A DNA stretch of 33,785 bases from an uncultured Prevotellaceae bacterium. Lineage in GTDB: Bacteria; Bacteroidota; Bacteroidia; Bacteroidales; Bacteroidaceae. Numbering within the stretch: the stretch's first letter is position 1; every line of letters begins with the position of its first letter. The position numbers were made by a program, and so were the translations under genes. The stretch lies in contig CACYRB010000035.1 of NCBI GenBank assembly GCA_902776685.1, positions 1 to 33,785 of the forward strand. The letters run 5' to 3'. Of this stretch, positions 26,583 through 33,785 are shown in pieces. Under the pieces are notes generated by a model. It saw only the letters and a program-made list of their open reading frames with translations. It searched no databases and was not told the origin of the DNA.

Positions 26583-28592
26583 ATGAAACGGATATTCGCG
26601 TTCATACTCCTCTTACTTTCCCCGTTTGCCCTTTTTCAGGCAATCGCTACGACCTATACCGTAGCGGGAGATGGAAATCACATGCCACAAAGTTGGAATC
26701 CCAGAGACACATCATGTGACATGACAGAAACAGAGGGAGTATATGTTTTAGTAAGAGAGAATGTAACGCTCTATAAAGGAACAACCTACGAATACAAGAT
26801 TTGTGAAGACCACTCATGGACAACCTCCTACGGGTCATACGGAGATAGTAGCAGCAACGCAAGCAACGCTACGTTCACCGTGTCGGCAAATGGAACCTAC
26901 ACCGTCATCTATGTCTTCGACAAGAACAATTCGGACAGATCCAAGAGAGTGAATGCCTATCCCATCATGTCGATGGAGGTTGCCGGCGCGGCTGAGATTT
27001 TCGGCGGCACAGCATGGCAGACACACGCCATGACGCCCACCAGCAACAAACTGTTCTACACTTACACGGTTCAAAATATAGAACTGTCTTCAACAGCATT
27101 AAAATACAAATTCCTCAAAGATGGAGATTGGGACATATTAAATCCCAGTGACCGTTCGCTTACCGCTACAAATCATTCGTTCTACGATGTAGAATTCAAG
27201 TATGATGTCCGCGAAGGTACGGCATCTGCCAGTTTGACCGAGGTCTTCAACTCGGCAGTGGTGAACAATGTCTATGGTCTCGACGACATCATCGACGCGA
27301 CGATGACGCAGAGCGGCACTACCTTCACATATACAAAACAAGGAATTGTATTGCCCAAAGGAACCTATTGGTACAACATCGGCGTGAACGGCATCAGCGA
27401 CCGCACATTCCCGGAAAGCGGAAATGCCTCTCTGAGCATTCCCGCCCGTGCTAAATACAACATCACCTTTACCTTCGACACAGCCACAAAAGCAGTCAAT
27501 GCCACATACGAAGTCGCCGAAGACTTCAACAACACCGTAGAAACCTATTTCGTCAATAAGAAAAACTGGGAAAATGTCTACTGCTATGTTTGGCTGAACG
27601 ACAAATGTTTCACTGCGCCCTGGCCTGGCGACCAGTGTGTCAAGACCGACATGACGGAAACCGTTGACGGTGTGGAATATGAAGTTTGGAAATGGACATA
27701 CAACGTTGAATCGATTGAAGATGTTCCCGACGGCATCATCTTCAACGACGGAATTGCAGCGCAGGATGTTACCGATGAAAACAGAAATCAGCATCAGACG
27801 CAAGACCAGTATTTCGTAAACAAGGGAATGTTCATCTACTACGACTACAACAATGAAGACTATCAGGTTAAGAACAACAATGTCTACAAAGTCACCATCC
27901 CCGATGCCGGAAGCAACAAGAATCACGACTTCGACTTCTACCTCCAGAGCGATGTCATTGCCGCCACGCTGAGCTACGACCGCACATTCACTGTCGGCCA
28001 GGTCAGCACCGTCTGTCTGCCATTTGCCCTGACGGCCGCAGAAGTGACGGCTGCAGGTAGTTTCTACCAACTGAAATCGTTTGAAGACGACAATGCCAAA
28101 GTAACATTCGAACCTGTCACGACAACAATCGCCTATCGTCCATATCTATTTGTGGCCAAGATAGCGACACCCTTCATCTCGCTGAGCGACAAAACCATAA
28201 AGGAGTCTACAGGATTGCTCCACAAGCATACCGTAGACGGAGTCAGCTTTGTCGGTGTTCTTGAGCGCACAACGGTCATCAGCAACTCGCAGAACTCCTA
28301 TTACGGATTCAGTGGAGGAAAGTACAAAAAGGCAGGAACAACCACAGGAGCAAGCTTTAACCCCTTCCGTGCCTACCTTGAAGCATCAACCGCCACATCC
28401 GGAGCAAAAGACTTCTTCGATGTCGACTATGAAAATATAACCGGCATCAAGACAATGCATAATGACCCTTCAGGAAATTCGTGGTACTATGACCTGCAAG
28501 GCCGGAAAGTTAACGAGAACGCTAACGCTCAACTTTCAACTCTCAAACCGGGCGTCTACATCATCAATGGTAAAAAAATCTTGATAAAATAA
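26583..28592 (+). CDS. Secreted multi-module starch-binding-type protein (three X25-like, one CBM26-like) with sorting tail
   Basis: A 669-residue protein with signal peptide 1-22. It has three divergent X25-like sandwiches (about 24-128, 129-222, 223-313); the first is closest to those of the preceding gene (TYTVAGDGN, EDHSWTTSYGS). One CBM26-like module follows (about 318-425, with NVYCYVWLND, APWPGD and GIIFNDG). Next is a domain at about 463-630 holding VGQVSTVCLPFALTAAEVTA and YRPYLFVAK, which recurs in the 28921-32145 protein. The tail WYYDLQGRKV...PGVYIINGKKILIK ends it. No glycoside hydrolase motif was found. It is likely a surface or extracellular glucan-binding accessory protein. 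The module 2 and 3 assignments are weaker than the others. Confidence 0.78.
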   Translation: MKRIFAFILLLLSPFALFQAIATTYTVAGDGNHMPQSWNPRDTSCDMTETEGVYVLVRENVTLYKGTTYEYKICEDHSWTTSYGSYGDSSSNASNATFTVSANGTYTVIYVFDKNNSDRSKRVNAYPIMSMEVAGAAEIFGGTAWQTHAMTPTSNKLFYTYTVQNIELSSTALKYKFLKDGDWDILNPSDRSLTATNHSFYDVEFKYDVREGTASASLTEVFNSAVVNNVYGLDDIIDATMTQSGTTFTYTKQGIVLPKGTYWYNIGVNGISDRTFPESGNASLSIPARAKYNITFTFDTATKAVNATYEVAEDFNNTVETYFVNKKNWENVYCYVWLNDKCFTAPWPGDQCVKTDMTETVDGVEYEVWKWTYNVESIEDVPDGIIFNDGIAAQDVTDENRNQHQTQDQYFVNKGMFIYYDYNNEDYQVKNNNVYKVTIPDAGSNKNHDFDFYLQSDVIAATLSYDRTFTVGQVSTVCLPFALTAAEVTAAGSFYQLKSFEDDNAKVTFEPVTTTIAYRPYLFVAKIATPFISLSDKTIKESTGLLHKHTVDGVSFVGVLERTTVISNSQNSYYGFSGGKYKKAGTTTGASFNPFRAYLEASTATSGAKDFFDVDYENITGIKTMHNDPSGNSWYYDLQGRKVNENANAQLSTLKPGVYIINGKKILIK

Positions 28593-28606
28593 TTTATAAT
28601 ATCATC

Positions 28607-28825
28607 ATGAGCACAGTAATCGCTTCTTTAGTACGCTTCGCTTGCGAAGAAAAGAAAAAATATAACGCTCCCCTTATCGAGATTATCAAGCCTTCGGCAC
28701 CATACCTGCTCGACATGGCGTTTTCCAACCCCAGCGAAGACGACGGATGGGAAGGCGATGCCAAGCACAACTTCGATGACGGCGATATAGAGGAAATTCA
28801 GTACAACATCTGGGGGGAGAACTGA
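28607..28825 (+). CDS. Small acidic peptide, family member A (unknown function)
   Basis: A 72-residue peptide starting 14 nt after the preceding stop, so translation is probably coupled. The first 18 residues (MSTVIASLVRFACEEKKK) are basic to neutral and may be an extension. From residue 19 the text YNAPLIEIIKPSAPYLLD aligns with the N-terminus of the 59-residue peptide at 32172-32351 (TYVKPSIKMLMTEGEALLN). Both then become rich in Asp/Glu/Gly and end in N-[IV]-W-[GD]-[ED] (here NIWGEN). It has no signal peptide and no known domain. There is no purine-rich leader before the ATG, so the start is uncertain. I recall similar short proteins in other Prevotella/Bacteroides genomes but know of no function. 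Confidence 0.65.
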   Translation: MSTVIASLVRFACEEKKKYNAPLIEIIKPSAPYLLDMAFSNPSEDDGWEGDAKHNFDDGDIEEIQYNIWGEN

Positions 28826-28920
28826 ATTAACGATAGCAATAACGGGAGCCCCTCCCCTCATTCAAAATAAAATCTATCTTCAACATCATTTATAAACCTA
28901 TTAAAAAGAAAGGAAAAAGC

Positions 28921-31900
28921 ATGAAAAAAAGACTTTTGACCTTGATGCTGGCGTTTTGTCCACTGCTGTTTATGAGCAGTGCCATGGCAGCAGGCATCAC
29001 AGTCTATGTGCAAGCGAACACCGCTCCCTACCTGTTCACATGGGGCGATGCAAGCAACGGTAACTGGCCGGGTACCCAAATGACCCAGTCGACTACTGTC
29101 AATGGTACCACATTCTGGTACAAGGAGTTCAGCAGTGCAAACAGCCTGAACATTATTTTCAACAATGGCAGCGGCTCTCAGACTTCCGACATTAAGGGTC
29201 TGAGCAGTGCTACAGGTAAGTATTACTACACTTACAACGGCACGACGAGCTACACCGACGTAACCAGTCAATACGGAACCGTGCAAGATGCCACTATCAG
29301 CAATGTGAGCATTGCCGGATCGTTTAATGGCTGGAACACATCGAACGATTTGTTTACTGCTGTTACAGCCAATCAGACCTACACCTACCTGCTCGACCTC
29401 ACCAGCGATGACAGTAATGTAGAGTTCAAGATCCTGCCCAACGGCAACTGGCTGGGCATTAACAACCTTACCATCGATGCTCCTTCAGGATGGGTTTCAG
29501 GCAACGACAACATTGTACTGGCCAACTCTACCACCGGCTATGCTACCTATACGCTTACGGCAACATGGGGTGGCGGCAGCAACGCTGCAGCAGGATGGAG
29601 CCTGAAAATCGAAGGCAAAGACCTGCGTTCCGGTACGGTTGAACACGACTACACCGTAGTCGGCAGCAGCGAAGCGCTCTTCGGCACAGCCTGGGACGTT
29701 ACCAACACCGACAACGACCTGACCAAGGACGAGACCACAGGCGTCTATACATGGACGAAAGAAAATGTCACGCTCGAGGCCGGAACCATCTACTACAAGG
29801 TGGCACAAGACCATGCCTGGAACGTATCCTACGGCTACAGCAGCGGCCAGGACGGCAATGCCGACTATGTTGTCAACGAGAACGGTATCTACAACGTCAC
29901 CTTCTACTTCGACCCGTCGAAGACCGACGAGGCAGAGCGACTCTATGCAGAGTTCACCAAGGTTGAAGACATTGTTGTCGACCACGAATACACCGTCGTC
30001 GGCGACAACGAAGACATCTTCGGTTTTGCATGGGACATTCTCAGCACCGCCAACAACCTGACCAAAGACGAGACCACAGGCGTTTATTCCTGGACGAAAG
30101 AAAATGTCACCCTCGAGGCCAACACAACCGTACTCTACAAGGTAGTTCAAGACCATGGCTGGGACATTTCCTACGGCTACAGCAGCGGCGAGAACGGCAA
30201 TGCCGACTACGTTGTCAGCGAAGGTGGCATCTACACCGTGGCCTTCCACTTCGACCCGTCGAAGACCGACGAAGCCGAGCGACTCTATGCCGAGTTCACC
30301 AAGACCGCCGACCTGCCTGCCGAGCCGCAAGACTTCACCGTCAGCTTCACCGATCCGGGTTGGAACGAGGTTTACGCCTTCGCATGGACCGGCGAAACAC
30401 CCGTTGTCGCTTGGCCTGGCACGAAGCTCGATAAGACCGGCGACGTCTATACCTACACCGTAAATGCAGCTGCTGCTCCCGCCAACATCATCTTCAACAA
30501 TGGCGACGGCAATGGCAAGCAGACTCCTGACCTCGCTTTCGAGGCCGACAAACTCTACACCCACGTCTGGACCATTGCTGGACAGACCAACGAGATTAGC
30601 GGTGACGACGACATCATTTTCGGTAAGCCCTGGGACGTCACCATCGAAGCCAACAACCTCACCGAGGGTGAAGACGGCACGTGGACTCTCACCAAGGAAG
30701 TAGAACTCACCGAGGAGACCTCCATCCTCTTCAAGGCCGTCTACGGACACGCCTGGGACATCGCCTACGGCAAGGCCGACGGCAGCAACCAGGACTACAA
30801 CAACATTCCTGCCGGCAAATACAACGTCACCTTCACCTACGACCCGTCGGCCGAGGGCGACAAAGTGACCGCTACGTTCGAGGAAATCGTCGTCACACAG
30901 ACCGTCACCGCCACGTTCGTCAACACCGGCGACTGGGAGAAGGTTTACGCATGGGCTTGGACCACTGAGGGCGAAGGCGACGAGGCTCAGACCACGAACT
31001 TCTTCGAGCCGTGGCCCGGAATGGAGCTGACCGAGAAGGCCACCGAGCAGAAAGACGGTCACGACGTCTACATCTTCACCTACACCGGCAAGACGCTGCC
31101 CGCTAACATCCTCTTCAACAATGGCGAAGGCACACAGACCGACGACTTTGAACTTGTTGACGGCGAGGAATACAGCTACACCGTTCCCGTCGTAGAGAAG
31201 AACTTCAAGGCCTACTTCGTGAACATGGCCGGTTGGGAGACCGTGAAAGCTCATGCCTGGAATGCCAATGGCAACCTGACCACATGGCCGGGCGACGACG
31301 CAACCGCAGCAACGGCTGTTGCGCCCTACGGCACCGAGACACCGACCTTCGAGGCTGCATTTGCCGAGGCACCCACAAACGTCATCTTCCACAACAACGA
31401 CGGCACACAGACCGGCGACATGACCTTCCTGCAAGAGGCCTACTACACCTACGACGGTCTGACCTCGACGAGCAAGCTGCTCTTCCTCGACATCGACAAG
31501 GAGTACGCCATTGCCAGCGAGACCGCTGTCGAAGGCATGAACGTATGTCTTCCGCGCCACTTCACCCCCGGCCAGAAGTCTACCGTCTGCCTGCCGTTCG
31601 CGCTGACCGCCGACCAGGCTGCCGCCGCCGGTAAGTTCTACCGACTCATCTCCGTCACCGGAACAGAAGTGAAGTACGAGGAAGTGACCTCTACCGAGGC
31701 CAACACGCCCTACCTCTTCATTGCTGCCGAGGGTGTGGAATATCCGTTCGAGAACATCTACGTCGAGACGCTTCCCGCCACCGTGCTCAACGAAGTCACC
31801 GTTGGCGAGGCCAAGATGATTGCCACACTCGAGACCATCGACCTGACCACCGACGATGAGACAACCTACTTCGGCTACAACTCTGAAAACGGCAAGTGGA

Positions 31901-32145
31901 CCAAGGCTACCGTGGGCACGCTCAAGCCGTTCCGCGCTTGTCTGGCCATCCCCAGCAGCTCTGCCGCAGCCAAGGCCTCCGAGCTCGACGACAATCTCAA
32001 CACCACAGGCATCAACACCGTCAACGGCAACGCTAACGTCACCAACGCTGCCATCTACGACCTGCAAGGAAGGAAAATCGTCGGCAAGCCCTCATCCAAG
32101 AAGGGCATCTACATCATGAACGGTAAGAAATATGTTGTCAAATAA
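28921..32145 (+). CDS. Large secreted starch-binding-type protein with nine modules and sorting tail
   Basis: A 1074-residue protein, signal peptide 1-23, no catalytic motif found. Module order by eye: CBM26-like (25-118); SusE/F-like (126-232, opening VSIAGSFNGWN); two X25-like modules (241-347 and 354-461) that are near duplicates; CBM26-like (470-545); X25-like (548-655); and CBM26-like (660-755 and 761-848). A conserved domain (about 860-1025) with GQKSTVCLPFALTADQA is shared with the 26583-28592 protein. The tail AAIYDLQGRKI...KGIYIMNGKKYVVK ends it. It brings together the module types of the amylases, the SusE/F lipoproteins and the smaller neighbours. It is probably a long extracellular glucan-binding scaffold or tether (inference). 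The leader AAAGAAAGGAAAAAGC is purine-rich. Confidence 0.85.
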   Translation: MKKRLLTLMLAFCPLLFMSSAMAAGITVYVQANTAPYLFTWGDASNGNWPGTQMTQSTTVNGTTFWYKEFSSANSLNIIFNNGSGSQTSDIKGLSSATGKYYYTYNGTTSYTDVTSQYGTVQDATISNVSIAGSFNGWNTSNDLFTAVTANQTYTYLLDLTSDDSNVEFKILPNGNWLGINNLTIDAPSGWVSGNDNIVLANSTTGYATYTLTATWGGGSNAAAGWSLKIEGKDLRSGTVEHDYTVVGSSEALFGTAWDVTNTDNDLTKDETTGVYTWTKENVTLEAGTIYYKVAQDHAWNVSYGYSSGQDGNADYVVNENGIYNVTFYFDPSKTDEAERLYAEFTKVEDIVVDHEYTVVGDNEDIFGFAWDILSTANNLTKDETTGVYSWTKENVTLEANTTVLYKVVQDHGWDISYGYSSGENGNADYVVSEGGIYTVAFHFDPSKTDEAERLYAEFTKTADLPAEPQDFTVSFTDPGWNEVYAFAWTGETPVVAWPGTKLDKTGDVYTYTVNAAAAPANIIFNNGDGNGKQTPDLAFEADKLYTHVWTIAGQTNEISGDDDIIFGKPWDVTIEANNLTEGEDGTWTLTKEVELTEETSILFKAVYGHAWDIAYGKADGSNQDYNNIPAGKYNVTFTYDPSAEGDKVTATFEEIVVTQTVTATFVNTGDWEKVYAWAWTTEGEGDEAQTTNFFEPWPGMELTEKATEQKDGHDVYIFTYTGKTLPANILFNNGEGTQTDDFELVDGEEYSYTVPVVEKNFKAYFVNMAGWETVKAHAWNANGNLTTWPGDDATAATAVAPYGTETPTFEAAFAEAPTNVIFHNNDGTQTGDMTFLQEAYYTYDGLTSTSKLLFLDIDKEYAIASETAVEGMNVCLPRHFTPGQKSTVCLPFALTADQAAAAGKFYRLISVTGTEVKYEEVTSTEANTPYLFIAAEGVEYPFENIYVETLPATVLNEVTVGEAKMIATLETIDLTTDDETTYFGYNSENGKWTKATVGTLKPFRACLAIPSSSAAAKASELDDNLNTTGINTVNGNANVTNAAIYDLQGRKIVGKPSSKKGIYIMNGKKYVVK

Positions 32146-32171
32146 AATCTGTTAAGAAAGGAAATCGAAAA

Positions 32172-32351
32172 ATGACGACATACGTAAAACCAAGTATAAA
32201 AATGCTGATGACCGAAGGCGAGGCGCTTCTCAACGCCACCATCACCGAGAAAATCGACGATGCCGAGGACGGACGCATCATCTTCGGAGCCAAGGGCGAC
32301 ATGCCCGACGAAAACGACTACGTCAGCCCCACCAACGTGTGGGACGACTAA
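32172..32351 (+). CDS. Small acidic peptide, family member B (unknown function)
   Basis: A 59-residue peptide whose ATG lies 26 nt after the stop of the 1074-residue protein, behind the purine-rich leader AAGAAAGGAAATCGAAAA. The N-terminal half begins TYVKPSIKMLMTEGEALLN and the acidic C-terminal half ends in PTNVWDD. The layout matches the peptide at 28607-28825: aromatic-x-x-Pro-x-Ile, a leucine pair about ten residues later, an Asp-rich middle containing GAKGD or GDAKH, and a terminal N-[VI]-W-[DG]. It has no signal peptide, membrane segment or known domain. It is followed by a clear terminator at 32402-32433 and so ends the transcription unit. Function unknown. Confidence 0.72.
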   Translation: MTTYVKPSIKMLMTEGEALLNATITEKIDDAEDGRIIFGAKGDMPDENDYVSPTNVWDD

Positions 32352-32401
32352 ACCGACCGTGAGGGCGAGCAGACGCGCCGCCCCCACCCTACATACAAAA
32401 G

Positions 32402-32433
32402 TACGGACATCCATCATGGGTGTCCGTATTTTT
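32402..32433 (+). terminator. Intrinsic terminator closing the binding-protein unit
   Basis: TACGGACATCC (32402-32412) and GGGTGTCCGTA (32418-32428) pair as an 11-bp stem with one G-U, loop ATCAT, followed directly by TTTTT. This is the most classical terminator in the window. Confidence 0.85.
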
Positions 32434-32496
32434 CTGTGCTTTGTCGCAACCGCAAGTTGTTTTCGGGAAAAATGGTAAAAAAATCCGTCATCGGGG

Positions 32497-32528
32497 TTGT
32501 TGAGGAAAGAAAAAATTGCGTAACTTTG
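32497..32528 (+). promoter_or_regulatory. Predicted promoter of the CMD-cupin gene
   Basis: TTGTTG (32497-32502) is followed 18 nt later by TAACTTTG (32521-32528), a good -33/-7 match. The ATG at 32537 lies only 8 bases past the box, so the message would be almost leaderless. No operator-like palindrome is nearby, so it is probably outside the starch regulon. Confidence 0.62.
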
Positions 32529-32536
32529 CCTTCAGT

Positions 32537-33652
32537 ATGAACATCAACAGAATTTTCACGGCAGCCGCGGCAGCAGTCGTTGCCACCTGCCTAAACGCAC
32601 AAACAACCATGACACTGACAGGAAGACAACAGGCACTCGTGGGCATCGCTGCCAACGAGGCCAAAGGCAACATCGACGCACTGCGCGTCGCACTCAACGA
32701 AGGTTTTGAACAAGGGCTCACGCTCAGCGAAGCCAAGGAAGCTCTCTCGCAGCTCTATGCCTACACGGGGTTCCCGCGCTCGCTCAATGCGCTCGGAGCC
32801 TTGCAGCAGGTGGTGAAGGAACGCGAGGCCGCCGGTCTGACCACCGAGCCCGGACGCGAGGCCGACCCCATGCCGGCCGACTACGACGCGCTGCGACAGG
32901 GCACCGAGGTGCAGACGCGTCTCAGCGGAAAGCCGTTCAACTACGACTTTGCCCCGCAGACCGACTACTACCTGAAGGCCCACCTCTTCGGCGACATCTT
33001 TGCACGCAACAATCTCAGCCACAGCGACCGCGAGATTGTCACCGTGAGTGCCATCGCCGCGCTGCCCGGCTGCGAGCCGCAGCTCAGGGCTCACGTGGCA
33101 GGAGCACTCAACATGGGTGTCACCCGTGAGCAGCTCACCGCCATACCCGCCGTGCTGGCAGCAAAGGCCGGAACCGACGAGGCTGTGCGCTGCGTCAACG
33201 CCATCAACGAGGTGTGCAACACCGACCTGCAGCTGACCGACGCGCCTGCCAAGACTGTCGACTTCTCTGTATGGCCGAAGGGCGAGCCCAACACCGGCTA
33301 CGCACAGTATTTCATCGGCAACAGCTATCTGGCTCCGCTCAGCGCAGAGAACGGCGGCCCCGTGAACGTGACGTTCGAACCACGTTGCCGCAACAACTGG
33401 CACATCCACCACAATCAGGTGCAGGTGCTCATCTGCGTCAGTGGACGAGGCTGGTATCAGGAGTGGGGCAAGGAGCCCGTGGCCATGACGCCCGGCACCG
33501 TCATCGCCATACCCGCCGAAGCCAAACACTGGCACGGCGCCGCCCGCGACTCATGGTTCCAGCACCTCACCTACCACACCCATGTCGGAGAGGGTGCCTC
33601 AAACGAATGGCTTGAACCCGTCGATGACGAACATTACAATAAACTCAGGTAA
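32537..33652 (+). CDS. Secreted carboxymuconolactone-decarboxylase/cupin fusion protein
   Basis: A 371-residue protein with a signal peptide (MNINRIFTAAAAAVVATCLNAQ). The N-terminal half holds two CMD/AhpD-like helical segments, at about 30-90 (LSEAKEALSQLYAYTGFPRSLNAL) and 140-220 (LSHSDREIVTVSAIAALPGCEPQLRAHVAGALNMG). The C-terminal third (about 255-365) is a cupin barrel with likely metal ligands in NNWHIHHNQVQVL and AEAKHWHGA. Such fusions occur in Bacteroidota; the reaction is unknown. The usual CxxC redox pair of AhpD is not seen, so a peroxidase role is doubtful. I start at the ATG at 32537; a TTG seven codons upstream would lie before the predicted transcript start. It appears independent of the starch genes. 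Confidence 0.87.
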   Translation: MNINRIFTAAAAAVVATCLNAQTTMTLTGRQQALVGIAANEAKGNIDALRVALNEGFEQGLTLSEAKEALSQLYAYTGFPRSLNALGALQQVVKEREAAGLTTEPGREADPMPADYDALRQGTEVQTRLSGKPFNYDFAPQTDYYLKAHLFGDIFARNNLSHSDREIVTVSAIAALPGCEPQLRAHVAGALNMGVTREQLTAIPAVLAAKAGTDEAVRCVNAINEVCNTDLQLTDAPAKTVDFSVWPKGEPNTGYAQYFIGNSYLAPLSAENGGPVNVTFEPRCRNNWHIHHNQVQVLICVSGRGWYQEWGKEPVAMTPGTVIAIPAEAKHWHGAARDSWFQHLTYHTHVGEGASNEWLEPVDDEHYNKLR

Positions 33653-33660
33653 ACCCGTCG

Positions 33661-33749
33661 GCATGATTTGATTAACGCAGATTATTTTCCACGACGCGAT
33701 TTGTTCGAATTATTTTCAGCGGCACGATTTGATTTGCGCGAATTATTTT
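33661..33749. repeat. Three degenerate ~30-nt tandem units
   Basis: Three successive units share GATTTG...AATTATTTTC: GCATGATTTGATTAACGCAG plus ATTATTTTCC, then CGCGATTTGTTCGAATTATT plus TTC, then CACGATTTGATTTGCGCGAA plus TTATTTTC. They start right after the CMD-cupin stop and run into the 30-nt hairpin repeat. No coding frame is present. Confidence 0.65.
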
Positions 33750-33779
33750 CTGATTAACGCGGCACGCCGCGTCCCTACA
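33750..33779. repeat. 30-nt dispersed hairpin repeat, copy 2
   Basis: Identical over 30 nt to 2090-2119, with the ACGCGG/CCGCGT stem. Here it follows the degenerate tandem units at the right edge. It could act as a terminator-like structure for the CMD-cupin gene; there is no U run. Confidence 0.78.
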
Positions 33780-33785
33780 TTCGAG

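Noticed and set aside
29497-32067. 856-codon open frame on the minus strand opposite the 1074-residue protein, and similar long antisense frames at 69-1133, 2250-3410, 5035-7005 and 22052-23779
   Set aside because: They are compositional shadows of GC-rich third positions in the real genes: Val/Gly/Asp/His-rich text, no family motifs, no promoter or leader, and full overlap with well-supported genes.

Overview
The window reads as a starch/maltodextrin polysaccharide utilisation locus of a Bacteroidota genome, most likely Prevotella or a close relative. Evidence: a SusC/SusD pair with SusE/F-like lipoproteins, a GH97 SusB-type glucosidase, promoters of the TAnnTTTG type, purine-rich leaders instead of Shine-Dalgarno boxes, and a short Prevotella-style C-terminal tail (YDLQGR...G-[IL]-Y-I...GKK) on the secreted proteins. 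The genus is inferred from style only.

Layout. (1) 1-7118, minus strand: an operon GH77 4-alpha-glucanotransferase -> GH97 alpha-glucosidase -> type I pullulanase -> a signal-peptide gene cut by the left edge. (2) 7191-7862, minus: a PAP2-family phosphatase with its own promoter. (3) 7863-8431: intergenic, with a modular hairpin repeat and a terminator. (4) 8432-11437, minus: lacI-type regulator and an MFS maltose-type transporter, apparently separated by a GxxExxY gene flanked by inverted repeats. (5) 11438-19165, plus: susC-susD-susE-like-susF-like, ending in a strong hairpin. (6) 19174-25087, plus: two secreted GH13 alpha-amylases, each with its own operator-like palindrome. (7) 25133-32433, plus: three secreted proteins built almost entirely of starch-binding-type beta-sandwich modules, with no recognisable catalytic domain, and two small acidic peptides of one family. 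(8) 32497-33652: a secreted carboxymuconolactone-decarboxylase/cupin fusion. The window ends in short repeats.

How it works together (inference from family knowledge): extracellular amylases and modular binding proteins open and hold starch at the surface; SusD/E/F capture oligosaccharides and SusC imports them; pullulanase and GH97 glucosidase trim them in the periplasm; the MFS protein takes maltose or maltodextrin into the cytoplasm, where GH77 works. The LacI-type protein probably controls all of this: four GCAAACGTTTGC-like palindromes lie 60-69 nt upstream of the -7 boxes of four starch transcription units (two at exactly 62.5 nt), a geometry that suits an activator better than a repressor.

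Most worth following up: the non-catalytic secreted starch-binding cluster with its paired acidic peptides (25208-32351), the operator/promoter geometry, the GxxExxY cassette inside the lacI-MFS unit, the two-copy multi-hairpin repeat, and intergenic-type repeats found inside the sorting-tail linker of amylase 1.
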